A stretch of DNA of 64,000 nt from Pseudomonas baetica (lineage in GTDB: Bacteria; Pseudomonadota; Gammaproteobacteria; Pseudomonadales; Pseudomonadaceae), in assembly GCF_019733355.1 (NCBI RefSeq), contig NZ_JAIHLQ010000001.1, forward strand, positions 62,001 to 126,000, read 5' to 3'. The notes beneath the pieces are model-generated. The model made no database searches and was not told the DNA's origin. It worked only from the letters and a program-made list of their open reading frames with translations. The position numbers and the translations under genes were made by a program. Positions within the stretch are counted from its first letter, which is position 1. Each line of letters starts with the position of its first letter. Of this stretch, positions 25,754 through 35,305 are shown piece by piece.

Positions 25754-26521
25754 ATGCTTCCCAGCCTGTTTATCTCCCATGGATCGCCCATGCTCGCGCT
25801 GGAGCCCGGCGCCAGCGGCCCAGCCCTCGCACGACTGGCCGCCGAATTGCCCAGGCCCGAAGCCATCGTGATTGTCTCCGCACACTGGGAGAGTCACGAA
25901 TTGCTGGTCAGCAGCCATCCGCAACCCGAGACATTGCATGACTTCGGCGGTTTCCCGCGCGCCCTGTTTGAAGTGCAGTACCCGGCGCTGGGCAATCCGC
26001 AACTGGCTGCCGAGGTCGCCGATCTGCTGACCATCAACGGTCTCCCCGTGCGCCTCGACCCACAGCGCCCGTTCGATCACGGCGTCTGGGTGCCGCTGTC
26101 TCTGATGTATCCCGAGGCAAATATTCCAGTGGTGCAAGTTTCGTTACCGAGTCGCGGCGGTCCGGCACTGCAAACACGCGTCGGCCGTGCGCTGGCAAGC
26201 CTGCGCGAACAAGGGATTTTGCTGATCGGCTCTGGCAGCATCACTCACAACCTGCGTGAGCTGGACTGGCATGCCGGTCCGGAGAGCGTCGAGCCGTGGG
26301 CAAGGGAATTCCGTGACTGGGTGATCGACAAGCTTGCGACCGATGATGAAGCGGCGCTGCATGACTACCGCCAGCAGGCGCCTAACGCGGTGCGCAGCCA
26401 TCCAAGTGATGAGCATTTGTTGCCGTTGTACTTCGCTCGGGGTGCCGGGGGTGAATTCAGTGTGGCGCATCAGGGCTTCACGATGGGTGCGTTGGGTATG
26501 GATATTTATCGTTTCGGCTGA
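25754..26521 (+). CDS. DODA-type extradiol ring-cleavage dioxygenase family protein
   Basis: A 255-residue member of the class III extradiol dioxygenase (LigB) superfamily, DODA/YgiD type. Metal-binding histidines are in FISHGSPMLALE, SAHWESHE and the later GSGSITHNL; a further PFDHGVWVPL motif is typical. Relatives open the ring of DOPA or other catechols, or act as zinc oxygenases of unknown substrate. The ATG at 25754 follows AGGAACCC. It is a single gene followed by a REP element and a terminator. Confidence 0.88.
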   Translation: MLPSLFISHGSPMLALEPGASGPALARLAAELPRPEAIVIVSAHWESHELLVSSHPQPETLHDFGGFPRALFEVQYPALGNPQLAAEVADLLTINGLPVRLDPQRPFDHGVWVPLSLMYPEANIPVVQVSLPSRGGPALQTRVGRALASLREQGILLIGSGSITHNLRELDWHAGPESVEPWAREFRDWVIDKLATDDEAALHDYRQQAPNAVRSHPSDEHLLPLYFARGAGGEFSVAHQGFTMGALGMDIYRFG

Positions 26522-26524
26522 CGC

Positions 26525-26563
26525 CTTCGCGAGCAGGCTCGCTCCCACAGGTTTTGTGGGAGC
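26525..26563. repeat. REP element (single, with partial inverted copy)
   Basis: Contains TTCGCGAGCAGGCTCGCTCC and then CACAG, followed by the inverted tail TTTTGTGGGAGC. It is in the spacer after the dioxygenase gene and before its terminator. This is the same family as the elements listed below. Confidence 0.8.
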
Positions 26564-26576
26564 ATAAAAAACAGGC

Positions 26577-26609
26577 AAAAAAAATCCCCGAACCAGTCGG
26601 GGATTTTTT
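26577..26609. terminator. Bidirectional terminator between the dioxygenase and deaD
   Basis: ATCCCCGA-ACCAG-TCGGGGAT stem-loop with A runs on the left and T runs on the right, so it can stop transcripts from both convergent genes. Confidence 0.9.
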
Positions 26610-26636
26610 ATGTTCGATCAATCAGCCCAGGGCGGA

Positions 26637-28310
26637 TCAATCTTCGCGATAGCGACGCAGTTTCAGCTGCTTACCGGCAACGCGAGTGTCCTTCAGCTTG
26701 GTCAGGAGTTTGTCCAGACCATCTTCCGGCAGCTCAACGAGGCTGAAGCTGTCACGCACCTGGATGCGACCGATCGCTTCACGGGCCAGACCACCTTCGT
26801 TGAGGATGGCGCCCAGCAGGTTTTTAGCGGCGATACCGTCACGCGCACCCAGCGCGGTACGGCAACGCGCACGGCCTTCGCCCAAAGGAATTGGCGCGCG
26901 ACGCTCGCGATCACCACGGTCCGGACGGTCACCGCTACGCTCAGGACGGTCGCCACGCGGTGCGTTGTTAGGCACCAGTGGACGTTCCTTCTCGATCGCA
27001 GCCAGCGTCAGCGCTTGACCATTGGTGGCCTTGCGCAGCAGAGCAGCAGCCAGAGCACGCGGCGTGCAACCGATGTCTGCAGTCAGACGATCCAGCAGCT
27101 CACCGTGAGTCGATTCAGCATCGGCAACCAGCGGCGCCAGGCTGTTGGTCAGTTTCTTGATGCGCGCATCGAGAACTGCCTGAGCGTCCGGCAGGCGAAC
27201 CTCGGCAACTTTCTGACCGGTTACACGCTCGATCACTTGCAACATGCGGCGCTCACGCGGAGTCACCAGCAGCAATGCGCGACCTTCGCGACCGGCACGG
27301 CCAGTACGGCCGATACGGTGAACGTAGGACTCTGGATCGTACGGCATGTCCACGTTGAACACGTGAGTGATGCGCGGAACGTCCAGACCACGGGCAGCAA
27401 CGTCGGTCGCCACAACGATGTCCAGACGACCATCCTTGAGCGAGTCAATTACGCGCTCACGCTGGTTCTGGGCGATATCACCGTTCAGCGCAGCGGCTTT
27501 GTAGCCTTTGGCGTCGAGGGCACTGGCCAGATCCAGGGTCGCTTGCTTGGTGCGCACGAACATGATCAGAGCGTCGAAATCTTCCACTTCCAGCAAGCTG
27601 AGAACGGCCGAAGTCTTCTGGTCAGCGTGAACCAACAGGTGAGCCTGTTCGATCGCGGTAACGGTTTGGGTCTTGGTCTGGATCTTGACGTGTTGCGGAT
27701 CGCGCAGGTGGCGTTCGGCAATGGCGCGGATCGACTGCGGCAGGGTAGCCGAGAACAAAACGGTCTGACGGGTCGCTGGCAGAGCCTTGAAGATGACTTC
27801 CAGGTCATCCATGAAGCCCAGTTTCAACATTTCGTCAGCTTCGTCGAGAACCAGGTGGTTCACGGTCGACAGCACTTTCTCGTCGCGACGCAGGTGGTCG
27901 CACAGACGGCCCGGAGTGGCGACAACGATCTGTGCGCCGTTACGGATAGCCTTGAGTTGCGGGCCCATCGGCGCGCCGCCGTAAACGGCGACAACGGTGA
28001 CGCCTGGCATTTGCTTGGCGTAGGTTTCAAAAGCGGTTGCTACTTGCAGCGCCAACTCTCGGGTTGGCGCCAGGATCAGGGCTTGCGGTTCGCGCTTGGC
28101 AGGATCGATGCGGTGCAGAATAGGCAGTGCGAACGCGGCGGTTTTACCGGTACCGGTTTGCGCCTGGCCAATCATGTCCTGGCCGGCCATGATGATCGGG
28201 ATCGATTGCTGCTGAATCGCCGAAGGCTCTTCGTAGCCGGTCGCTGCGACGGCTGCAAGAATATTCGGGTTAAGATTAAAAGCGGCGAATCCGCCGGTTT
28301 CCTGGGTCAT
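26637..28310 (-). CDS. deaD: DEAD-box ATP-dependent RNA helicase (DeaD/CsdA type)
   Basis: A 557-residue RNA helicase. Motifs run in order: Q-motif (YEEPSAIQQQSIPIIM), motif I AQTGTGKT, motif II DEAD (LVLDEADEML), motif III SAT, and motif VI HRIGRTGRAGR. The C-terminal 150 residues contain a DbpA-like RNA-binding domain after an arginine/aspartate-rich linker. Members unwind rRNA during 50S assembly and act at low temperature. ATG at 28310 has AGAGGCAG before it. Codon use is strongly biased, suggesting high expression; this produces a long antisense open frame, which is only a shadow. Confidence 0.94.
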   Translation of the reverse strand: MTQETGGFAAFNLNPNILAAVAATGYEEPSAIQQQSIPIIMAGQDMIGQAQTGTGKTAAFALPILHRIDPAKREPQALILAPTRELALQVATAFETYAKQMPGVTVVAVYGGAPMGPQLKAIRNGAQIVVATPGRLCDHLRRDEKVLSTVNHLVLDEADEMLKLGFMDDLEVIFKALPATRQTVLFSATLPQSIRAIAERHLRDPQHVKIQTKTQTVTAIEQAHLLVHADQKTSAVLSLLEVEDFDALIMFVRTKQATLDLASALDAKGYKAAALNGDIAQNQRERVIDSLKDGRLDIVVATDVAARGLDVPRITHVFNVDMPYDPESYVHRIGRTGRAGREGRALLLVTPRERRMLQVIERVTGQKVAEVRLPDAQAVLDARIKKLTNSLAPLVADAESTHGELLDRLTADIGCTPRALAAALLRKATNGQALTLAAIEKERPLVPNNAPRGDRPERSGDRPDRGDRERRAPIPLGEGRARCRTALGARDGIAAKNLLGAILNEGGLAREAIGRIQVRDSFSLVELPEDGLDKLLTKLKDTRVAGKQLKLRRYRED

Positions 28311-28731
28311 GGGTCTGCCTCTAAGTGCATCCGCAAAGACCCATGCTCCAAAGCTGCGCATGCCGTGTTGAGACTCAAGAGTCGCCCTGGCAGCTTTGTC
28401 GGCGGGGATTTGCGAAAACGAATGAATGAGAAAAAGAATCGTCCGGGAAGAGCCCGCAATGCGGACGTGCAGCCGAAGCTGACTTCGGGAAATTGCGCTA
28501 CCTAAACGCGGCCAGGTTAAAGGCCGGCGCGCACTATACCGGATTTTGCCCAAAAAGGGAGCTTTTTTTATCGCCTGAATGCGTGCGTCACCGCTGTGTA
28601 ATGGGGTTTTGCGGATAATCGCGCCAAGGTCTATTTTTCAAAGGCCCGGCCCTACGGGTGATGACGCTAAAACGATTCACCGATGTGCGGCATACCGTCG
28701 CTGCCCGCCCTTCCCGCCTGAGGATTTAGCC
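28311..28731. other. Long divergent leader region between deaD and the enoyl-CoA hydratase gene
   Basis: About 420 bases without a gene. On the minus strand a possible -10 (TATAGT, around 28535-28540) would put the deaD transcript start about 215 bases before its ATG. That leader holds two stem candidates: AAAGCTGC / GCAGCTTT (about 28351-28397) and CCGAAG-CTGA-CTTCGG (about 28473-28489). Long structured leaders are known for cold-inducible helicase mRNAs. The right part must hold the plus-strand promoter. Confidence 0.5.
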
Positions 28732-29523
28732 ATGAATCAGCCCTGCCCCGGCCGTGTCAGCCGAGAACGTCGTGGCCATGTCCACCTGATCGGCCTCGAC
28801 CGAGCGGCCAAGCGCAATGCGTTCGACCTCGACCTGCTCAATGACTTGAGCCTTGCCTACGGCGAGTTCGAGGCCGACAGCGAGGCGCGGGTGGCGGTGG
28901 TGTTCGGGCATGGCGAGCACTTTACCGCTGGTCTGGATCTGGTGAATGCGAGCGCCGCCCTTGCGCAAGGCTGGCAAGTTCCGACCGGCGGTTGTGATCC
29001 ATGGGGGGTGTTCGTCGGCCCACGGGTGAGCAAACCGGTGCTTGTCGCGGTGCAAGGCTACTGCCTGACCATTGGTATCGAGTTGATGCTGGCGGCGGAT
29101 ATCAACCTGTGTGCGAGCAATACCCGCTTCGCGCAAATGGAAGTTCAGCGTGGGATCTTTCCTTTTGGTGGCGCGACTTTACGTTTTCATCAGGTGGCCG
29201 GCTGGGGCAATGCCATGCGTTGGTTGCTGACCGGGGATGAGTTTGATGCCCACGACGCATTAAGGCTGGGGTTGGTGCAGGAAGTGATGGCCAGCGAAGA
29301 TCTGCTGCCACGGGCGATTGAACTGGCTGAGCGGATTGCCCGACAGGCGCCGTTGGGGGTACAGGCGACTTTGCAATCGGCGCGACAGGCGCGCTATGAA
29401 GGTGAGACGGCGGCGGCGCAGGGGTTGCCGACGCTGGTGAAAAAGTTGCTGAGTAGTGAGGATGCCAAGGAAGGTATCAAGTCGCTGGTTGAACGGCGCC
29501 CGGGCATCTTCAAAGGGATCTGA
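28732..29523 (+). CDS. Enoyl-CoA hydratase/isomerase family protein
   Basis: A 263-residue crotonase-fold protein. The oxyanion-hole segments are visible (KRNAFDLDLLNDL, then HFTAGLDL and the later GYCLTIGIELMLAADI). The catalytic pair of glutamates of classic hydratases is not obvious: the second site reads QRGIFPFGGATLR. It may therefore have another activity of the superfamily. ATG at 28732 follows GAGGATTTAGCC. It stands alone, with REP elements downstream. Confidence 0.88.
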   Translation: MNQPCPGRVSRERRGHVHLIGLDRAAKRNAFDLDLLNDLSLAYGEFEADSEARVAVVFGHGEHFTAGLDLVNASAALAQGWQVPTGGCDPWGVFVGPRVSKPVLVAVQGYCLTIGIELMLAADINLCASNTRFAQMEVQRGIFPFGGATLRFHQVAGWGNAMRWLLTGDEFDAHDALRLGLVQEVMASEDLLPRAIELAERIARQAPLGVQATLQSARQARYEGETAAAQGLPTLVKKLLSSEDAKEGIKSLVERRPGIFKGI

Positions 29524-29542
29524 GAAATGTGGTGCTCTTCAG

Positions 29543-29620
29543 GCCCTCTTCGCGAGCAAGCCCGCTCCCACATTTGGAATGCATTTCAAGTGTGGGAGCG
29601 GGCTTGCTGGCGAAGGGGTC
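29543..29620. repeat. Inverted pair of REP elements (REPIN)
   Basis: Left copy at about 29548-29572 (CTTCGCGAGCAAGCCCGCTC then CCACA) and its inverted partner at 29591-29616. They are separated by about 18 bases and can fold into one long hairpin. It lies between convergent genes. Confidence 0.88.
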
Positions 29621-29632
29621 AGCACTGAAGAC

Positions 29633-30388
29633 TCAAGTCGCCGGACGAATCGCCTTGATCAACGACTGCAACGAATACCCCAACTGCGGCGCCAGCGCTT
29701 CAGCCCGGGCGGTCAATGCCTGCATGTCCAGTGCCTGATCGAGATCCGCCGGGACAATCAGAATCACATTGCCCTCCTTCACCGGCAACTCCCAGTAATG
29801 TCGATGATAGAGCCCGCGCAACAACGCCGCGCCCAGCGGCTTGCCGTCATCGGTGGCCCACTGATTGATCACCAGCCAGCCGCCCGGATTCAGACGCTTC
29901 TGACAGTCACCCAGGAAACGCCAGGCAAGGTGCCCGACACCCGGCCCGACATCGGTATAGAGGTCGACAAAAATCAGATCCGCAGGCTCGGCAGTTGCCA
30001 GCAACTCGAGCGCATCGCCAACACGAATGTACAGACGCGGATCATCATCCAGCCCAAGGTATTCAATGGCCAGACGCGGCACGTCGGGACGCAGCTCAAT
30101 CGCTTCGACATCCTCCAAAGGCAGGAACTTGAGGCAGGCCTGAGTCAGCGTACCGGCGCCCAGTCCGAGGAACAGCGCACTCTCCGGCCGCTCATGGCAC
30201 AACGCGCCAATCAGCATCGCCCGGGTGTAGTCGTATTCCAGCCAGCTCGGATCAGCGGTGAACACGCAGCTCTGCTCGATTGCATCGCCGAATTCGAGAA
30301 AGCGGTAATCAGCCACTTCCAGCACGCGAATCACGCCGAACTCATCCTGTACTTCGGCGAGCAGATGCTCGACGCGTTCCTCAGTCAT
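29633..30388 (-). CDS. Spermidine synthase-like methyltransferase-fold protein
   Basis: A 251-residue protein of the spermidine/spermine synthase fold. The nucleotide motif is LFLGLGAGTLTQ, followed by VEAIELRPDV and the acidic DLIFVDLYTD. The usual decarboxy-SAM-binding residues and the N-terminal tetramer domain of SpeE are only partly recognisable, so true aminopropyl transfer is uncertain. It could be a related SAM-dependent enzyme. Gene order next to a class II DAHP synthase is as in other pseudomonads. Confidence 0.82.
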   Translation of the reverse strand: MTEERVEHLLAEVQDEFGVIRVLEVADYRFLEFGDAIEQSCVFTADPSWLEYDYTRAMLIGALCHERPESALFLGLGAGTLTQACLKFLPLEDVEAIELRPDVPRLAIEYLGLDDDPRLYIRVGDALELLATAEPADLIFVDLYTDVGPGVGHLAWRFLGDCQKRLNPGGWLVINQWATDDGKPLGAALLRGLYHRHYWELPVKEGNVILIVPADLDQALDMQALTARAEALAPQLGYSLQSLIKAIRPAT

Positions 30389-30539
30389 TTCGTCTCCTGA
30401 TGGTCACCGGGCGCGGTGACGCGATGGCACCGCTTTGGCGCCGTGGCAAAGCGGCGATTGTCGGCGAAGGGGCAGGAACAGGTCACGCACTAATTTGCTG
30501 ATACCATGGCCTTCCGTGCGTAGAACCTTAGAGACCGTG

Positions 30540-31886
30540 ATGAACCAACCCTGGAGCCCTGAAAGCTGGCGTGCCCTGCCGATCCAGCAACAACCCCAAT
30601 ACCCCGACGCCGCGCACTTGCGCCAGGTCGAGCAGACGCTGGCCAGCTATCCGCCACTGGTGTTTGCCGGCGAAGCACGCGAACTGCGTCGTCAGTTTGC
30701 CGAGGTGACTCAGGGGCGGGCGTTCCTGCTGCAGGGCGGTGACTGCGCCGAAAGCTTTGCCGAATTTTCCGCGGCGAAAATTCGCGACACGTTTAAAGTG
30801 TTGCTGCAAATGGCAATCGTCATGACCTTCGCCGCGGGTTGCCCGGTGGTCAAGGTTGGGCGTATGGCCGGCCAGTTTGCCAAGCCGCGCTCAGCCAACG
30901 ACGAAACCATCGGCGGCGTGACCCTGCCGGCCTACCGTGGCGACATCGTCAACGGCATCGGTTTTGACGAAAAAAGCCGTGTGCCGGACCCGGAACGCCT
31001 GCTGCAGTCTTATCACCAGTCCACCGCGACACTGAACCTGTTGCGCGCCTTCGCCCAGGGCGGTTTTGCCGACCTGCATCAAGTGCACAAGTGGAATCTC
31101 GATTTCATCGCCAACTCGGCGCTGGCCGAGAAGTACAGCCACCTCGCTGGCCGCATCGATGAAACCCTGGCTTTCATGCGCGCTTGCGGCATGGACAGCT
31201 CGCCGCAATTGCGCGAAACCAGTTTCTTCACCGCCCACGAAGCACTGCTGTTGAACTACGAAGAAGCCTTCGTGCGTCGCGACAGCCTGACCAACGATTA
31301 CTACGATTGCTCGGCGCACATGCTGTGGATCGGCGACCGCACCCGTCAGCTCGACGGCGCTCACGTCGAATTCCTGCGCGGTGTGAACAACCCGATCGGG
31401 GTGAAAGTCGGCCCGAGCATGGATCCCGACGATTTGATCCGCCTGATCGACGTGCTCAACCCCGACAACGATCCGGGTCGCCTGAACCTGATCGCGCGAA
31501 TGGGCGCGAACAAGGTCGGCGATCACCTGCCAGCACTGATCCGTGCGGTGCAGCGTGAAGGCAAGCAGGTGCTATGGAGCTGTGACCCGATGCACGGCAA
31601 CACGATCAAGGCCAGCAGCGGCTACAAGACCCGCGATTTTGCGCAGATCCTCGGCGAGGTGAAACAGTTCTTCCAGGTGCACGAAGCCGAAGGCACTTAT
31701 GCCGGAGGGATTCATATCGAGATGACCGGGCAGAATGTCACCGAGTGCATTGGTGGGGCGCGGCCGATCACTGAAGATGGCTTGTCGGATCGTTATCACA
31801 CGCACTGTGACCCGCGCATGAATGCCGATCAGTCGCTGGAACTGGCGTTTTTGATTGCTGAGACGCTGAAGCAGGTTCGCCGTTGA
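30540..31886 (+). CDS. Class II 3-deoxy-7-phosphoheptulonate (DAHP) synthase
   Basis: A 448-residue plant-type (class II) DAHP synthase, first step of the shikimate pathway: phosphoenolpyruvate plus erythrose 4-phosphate. Signature segments: [12 protein letters not shown] with the metal cysteine, [49 protein letters not shown] and [15 protein letters not shown]. Start is ATG at 30540, with an overlapping GTG codon just before. In this organism it adds to the class I enzyme at 44972; class II forms often differ in feedback control or serve secondary metabolism. Confidence 0.95.
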   Translation: MNQPWSPESWRALPIQQQPQYPDAAHLRQVEQTLASYPPLVFAGEARELRRQFAEVTQGRAFLLQGGDCAESFAEFSAAKIRDTFKVLLQMAIVMTFAAGCPVVKVGRMAGQFAKPRSANDETIGGVTLPAYRGDIVNGIGFDEKSRVPDPERLLQSYHQSTATLNLLRAFAQGGFADLHQVHKWNLDFIANSALAEKYSHLAGRIDETLAFMRACGMDSSPQLRETSFFTAHEALLLNYEEAFVRRDSLTNDYYDCSAHMLWIGDRTRQLDGAHVEFLRGVNNPIGVKVGPSMDPDDLIRLIDVLNPDNDPGRLNLIARMGANKVGDHLPALIRAVQREGKQVLWSCDPMHGNTIKASSGYKTRDFAQILGEVKQFFQVHEAEGTYAGGIHIEMTGQNVTECIGGARPITEDGLSDRYHTHCDPRMNADQSLELAFLIAETLKQVRR

Positions 31887-31913
31887 ATCAGTCTGGCATC
31901 TAGCGTCTGACAG

Positions 31914-31994
31914 GCCGCATTCGCGAGCAAGCCCGCCCCCACACTGGTTTAGTGAACAACACAAATCCAGTGTGGGCTTGCTCGCGAAGAGGCC
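31914..31994. repeat. Inverted pair of REP elements
   Basis: A full copy at about 31920-31943 and an inverted copy at about 31969-31990 that lacks the GAGCGGG part. It lies between two convergent genes. Confidence 0.82.
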
Positions 31995-31997
31995 CAA

Positions 31998-33224
31998 TCA
32001 ATCAACATCAATTTGCGCCAATGCCACCCGCAACCGCCCCGCACTCTCGCGCTCACAATTAAGTTTCACCGTCTCCAACCCCAGCCAATCCGCCATCCGC
32101 CGTAAATTCCCCGCCAGCGCCAGCATCCCCTCGTCATCCAGCCCCGCCGCCTCCTCGTGTAACGCCTGCACCGCCAGTCGCCCCGATGCCCGTTCGGAAC
32201 GCAGATCGACCCGCGCAGCAATCCGTTCGTTGTGTAGAAACGGCAACACGTAGTACCCGTAAACCCGTTTGTCCTGAGGCGTGTAGATCTCCAGTCGATA
32301 GCGGAAATCGAACAGACGCTCGGTGCGACTGCGCTCCCAGACCAATGAATCGAACGGTGATAACAGCGCGCTGGCCGCTACCTTGCGCGGGACTTTCGGC
32401 TCCGGCAGGCAATAGGCGATTTGCCGCCAACCGGCCACTTCACAGGTGAGCAACTGTCCGGCCTCAACCAGTTCGGCAAGGCGCGGACGGGCATCTGCCG
32501 GATTCAAACGAAAGTAGTCACGCAGATCTTTTTCCGTGCCGACGCCCAGTGCTTCAGCGGCATGCAGCAATAATCCGCGCTGCGCTTGGGCCTCATCAGG
32601 CAGGGTCTGCTGCAGGATCGACGCCGGCATTACCCGCTCGGGCAAATCATACAAACGCTCAAATCCGCGCCGCCCCGCCACTGTCACTTCGCCGGTGGCG
32701 AACAACCATTCCAGCGCATGTTTCTCCGCGCTCCAGTCCCACCAAGGCCCAGCCTTGTCTTCGCGGGTCGACAGACTGCCGGCACCCAAAGCACCCTGTG
32801 CTTCAACAGACGCCAACACCCGACGAATCGTGCCCTGCTGCTCGCGACCGAACTTCGCCAACTGCTGATAGATGCCTTCGCCACGTTTGGCGCGCTGCAT
32901 CCGCCACGCCAATAACGGATACATCGACAGCGGCAGCAACGATGCCTCATGCCCCCAATATTCGAACAACGTACGACGCCGTCCCGAACTCCAGGCCGCC
33001 TGGTCGAGCAAGTCAGAAGAATAGGAACCGAGACGGGAGAACAGCGGCAGATAGTGCGAGCGCACCACGGCATTGACGGAGTCGATCTGCAAAAGGCCCA
33101 GCCGTTCGATCAGCCGGTTAAGGTGCGATGCCTTGACGGTCGGCGGCTGGCGCCCGTTGAACCCTTGGGCAGCCAGCGCCAGACGTCGAGCCTGTTTGGG
33201 GGAAAAGGACAGTGTCGCGGGCAT
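31998..33224 (-). CDS. YcaQ/AlkX-type DNA glycosylase (winged-helix, HTH_42)
   Basis: A 408-residue protein of the YcaQ/AlkZ family, glycosylases that unhook interstrand crosslinks and bulky alkyl lesions. The catalytic QxD signature characteristic of the YcaQ (AlkX) branch appears as LLQIDSVNAV near residue 45. Other family marks are HYLPLFSRLGSY, LFEYWGHEASLLP and the C-terminal LLSPFDSLVWERSRTERLFDF. ATG at 33224 has AGGAG six bases before; further ATG/GTG codons upstream are less likely. Confidence 0.88.
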   Translation of the reverse strand: MPATLSFSPKQARRLALAAQGFNGRQPPTVKASHLNRLIERLGLLQIDSVNAVVRSHYLPLFSRLGSYSSDLLDQAAWSSGRRRTLFEYWGHEASLLPLSMYPLLAWRMQRAKRGEGIYQQLAKFGREQQGTIRRVLASVEAQGALGAGSLSTREDKAGPWWDWSAEKHALEWLFATGEVTVAGRRGFERLYDLPERVMPASILQQTLPDEAQAQRGLLLHAAEALGVGTEKDLRDYFRLNPADARPRLAELVEAGQLLTCEVAGWRQIAYCLPEPKVPRKVAASALLSPFDSLVWERSRTERLFDFRYRLEIYTPQDKRVYGYYVLPFLHNERIAARVDLRSERASGRLAVQALHEEAAGLDDEGMLALAGNLRRMADWLGLETVKLNCERESAGRLRVALAQIDVD

Positions 33225-33288
33225 GAGCATCTCCTTGTCTGCTCGCAACCTACCTCACCTGAAAGTGGTTTGTGTAGTAATGCCCTGA

Positions 33289-33504
33289 TCATTTGTGCAT
33301 CGGATCGTCCCAGAATGGCCGCACCGACTCATGTTCGACGTCGGCGCGACTGACGCCGATGTCTTTCAGCGCTTCGTCACTCAGGCTGGCGAGCAACTCG
33401 CGTTCGCGGTGAAGCTCGTACCAACGGCTAAACTTGTTCAGCAGATCCGAGATGAGATGAACAGGAACTCTTGCATCGCTTGCATAGACTTTTTGACCTT
33501 TCAT
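33289..33504 (-). CDS. DUF1127 small protein
   Basis: A 71-residue basic protein with the DUF1127 signature in its C-terminal half (ISDLLNKFSRWYELHRE then LLASLSDEALKDIGVSRAD). DUF1127 proteins are small arginine-rich RNA-binding regulators in other bacteria, implicated in phosphate and carbon metabolism; in pseudomonads the role is open. GGAGGG lies about seven bases before the ATG. It is divergent from a LysR gene whose product may regulate it. Confidence 0.9.
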   Translation of the reverse strand: MKGQKVYASDARVPVHLISDLLNKFSRWYELHRERELLASLSDEALKDIGVSRADVEHESVRPFWDDPMHK

Positions 33505-33601
33505 CGTATTGCCCTCCGTTGTGGATGGCCCAAGTCTCGCGCCGGCGCTAAGATCAATCCAACGAATGTTTCTGATGGCATTCATCACGGAGATTCATCA
33601 A

Positions 33602-34456
33602 TTGTCGGCCTACCTCAGTATCGATACCGATGTCCTGCGCACCTTTGTCGCGATTGCCGATCAGGGCGGTTTCACCCGCGCTGGCGAGATGGTCAACCGC
33701 ACGCAATCAGCGGTGAGCATGCAGATGAAGCGTCTGGAAGAAGACGTGTTGCAGCGTCAACTGTTCGAGCGTGATGGCCGTCAGGTGCGGCTGACTGCAG
33801 AGGGTCAGGTTCTGCTCGGTTACGCGCGGCGCATCCTCAAACTGCATAGCGAAGTGTTCAACACCTTGCGCGAGCCGCACATGGTCGGCACCGTGCGCAT
33901 CGGCACGCCGGATGATTACGTGATGCGCTTTCTGCCGGGAATCCTGTCGCGGTTTGCGCAGTTCTATCCGCTGATCCAGATCGAAGTGCATTGCGAATCG
34001 ACCAGACAGCTATTGCAGCGCACCGACCTGGACCTGTCGATCGTGACCCGCGAGCCGGGCAACGAGATTGGTCAACTGCTGCGCAAGGAGCGCTTCGTCT
34101 GGGCCGAGGCGCAAAACTTCAGCGCCCACGAACAGACGCCGTTGCCTTTGGCGATGTTCAACAGTGATTGTTTCTGTCGCTTGTGGGCATGCAATGCGCT
34201 GGACGCAATGGGCCGCGATTACCGCATCGCCTACAACAGCACCAGCCTGTCGGCGCTGATGGCGGTGGTGAGCGCGGGTCTGGCGATCACCGCCCAACTG
34301 GAAAGCCTGATCACCCCGGACATGCGTATTCTCGGTGCCGACGAAAATCTGCCGCTGCTGCCCGAGGCGAGCATCATGCTGATCCGCAACCTGAACAAGC
34401 CTTCGCCGATTACCGAGTGCCTGGCCGAGCACATCGTCGACGGCTTCAAACTTTAA
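33602..34456 (+). CDS. LysR-family transcriptional regulator
   Basis: A 284-residue LysR regulator: N-terminal winged helix (DTDVLRTFVAIADQGGFTRAGE, with QSAVSMQMKRLE as recognition helix) and a PBP-like effector domain (MVGTVRIGTPDDYVMRFLP). I favour the TTG at 33602, which has GGAG nine bases upstream and matches the usual length before the HTH; ATG at 33575 is the alternative and has no site. It is divergent from the DUF1127 gene and ends with an 11-base overlap into the convergent TauE/SafE gene. Target unknown. Confidence 0.85.
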   Translation: MSAYLSIDTDVLRTFVAIADQGGFTRAGEMVNRTQSAVSMQMKRLEEDVLQRQLFERDGRQVRLTAEGQVLLGYARRILKLHSEVFNTLREPHMVGTVRIGTPDDYVMRFLPGILSRFAQFYPLIQIEVHCESTRQLLQRTDLDLSIVTREPGNEIGQLLRKERFVWAEAQNFSAHEQTPLPLAMFNSDCFCRLWACNALDAMGRDYRIAYNSTSLSALMAVVSAGLAITAQLESLITPDMRILGADENLPLLPEASIMLIRNLNKPSPITECLAEHIVDGFKL

Positions 34457-35192
34457 TCGCGAGCATCACCGCACACAGCACCAGAAAGCCGCAGAACAGC
34501 CCACGCAGAATTTTTTCCGGCATTGCGTGGGCAACTTTCACGCCCCAACTGATGCTCGCCAGACCGCCGATGGCCAGTGGCAGGCCGATCATCCAGTCAA
34601 CTTCGTGATGCACCGCGTAGGTGACCAGGGTGACGCCAGTGCTTGGCAACGCCAGCGCCAGCGACAGGCCTTGAGCAACCACCTGAGTGGCACCGAACAC
34701 GCTGGTCAGCACCGGTGTCGCCACCACAGCGCCACCGACACCGAACAACCCGCCCATGGTTCCGGACGCCGCGCCGAGTACACCCAGCCATGGCCAGGAA
34801 TAGCGCATCCGGGATGTCGTTGCTGGCCGCGCGCCTAATATGCGCACCAGGTTATAGAGGGATAACACGACCAGAAAGGCGACAAAACCGATGCGCATCG
34901 TCTGCGCATCGATGCCCACCGCCCAGATCGAGCCGATCCAGGCAAAAAAGAAGCCCATGACAGCCAGCGGCAACGCATGCCGCAGTTCGATGCGATTGCG
35001 CTGATGGTAACGCCACAACGCCAGCATCACGTTCGGCACCACCATCACCAGCGCGGTGCCTTGGGCAATCTGCTGGTCGAGCCCAAACCACACGCCCAGC
35101 AAAGGAATGGCAATCAGGCCGCCACCGATGCCAAAGATGCCACCGAGTGTGCCGAGGGCCGCGCCGAACAGCAGGTACAACAAGAAGTCCAT
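34446..35192 (-). CDS. TauE/SafE-family anion exporter
   Basis: A 248-residue membrane protein with about eight transmembrane helices in two repeats of four; each repeat carries the glycine-rich family motif (GGIFGIGGGLIAIPLL and GGLFGVGGAVVATPVL). The family exports sulfite, sulfoacetate and related organosulfur anions. The ATG at 35192 and a GTG three bases upstream both fit AGAGGA; the exact start is uncertain. Neighbouring LysR genes on both sides are candidate regulators. Confidence 0.9.
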   Translation of the reverse strand: MDFLLYLLFGAALGTLGGIFGIGGGLIAIPLLGVWFGLDQQIAQGTALVMVVPNVMLALWRYHQRNRIELRHALPLAVMGFFFAWIGSIWAVGIDAQTMRIGFVAFLVVLSLYNLVRILGARPATTSRMRYSWPWLGVLGAASGTMGGLFGVGGAVVATPVLTSVFGATQVVAQGLSLALALPSTGVTLVTYAVHHEVDWMIGLPLAIGGLASISWGVKVAHAMPEKILRGLFCGFLVLCAVMLAIKV

Positions 35193-35305
35193 CACAGCCA
35201 AATTCCTCTTACGTCAGGCGATTCATCCTACGCAGTCGCGGCTGGCAGGGAAACGCACAGCAACGCACAATGGCTATGCCGATTTCGCAAAAGCGTTGAA
35301 CCGAC

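Noticed and set aside
26610..28505. A 631-residue open frame on the plus strand across deaD
   Set aside because: It is the exact antisense of the DEAD-box helicase gene. Its length results from the strong codon bias of that gene; the translation is Q/R/T-rich without any domain and the gap to its left has a terminator for the other strand.
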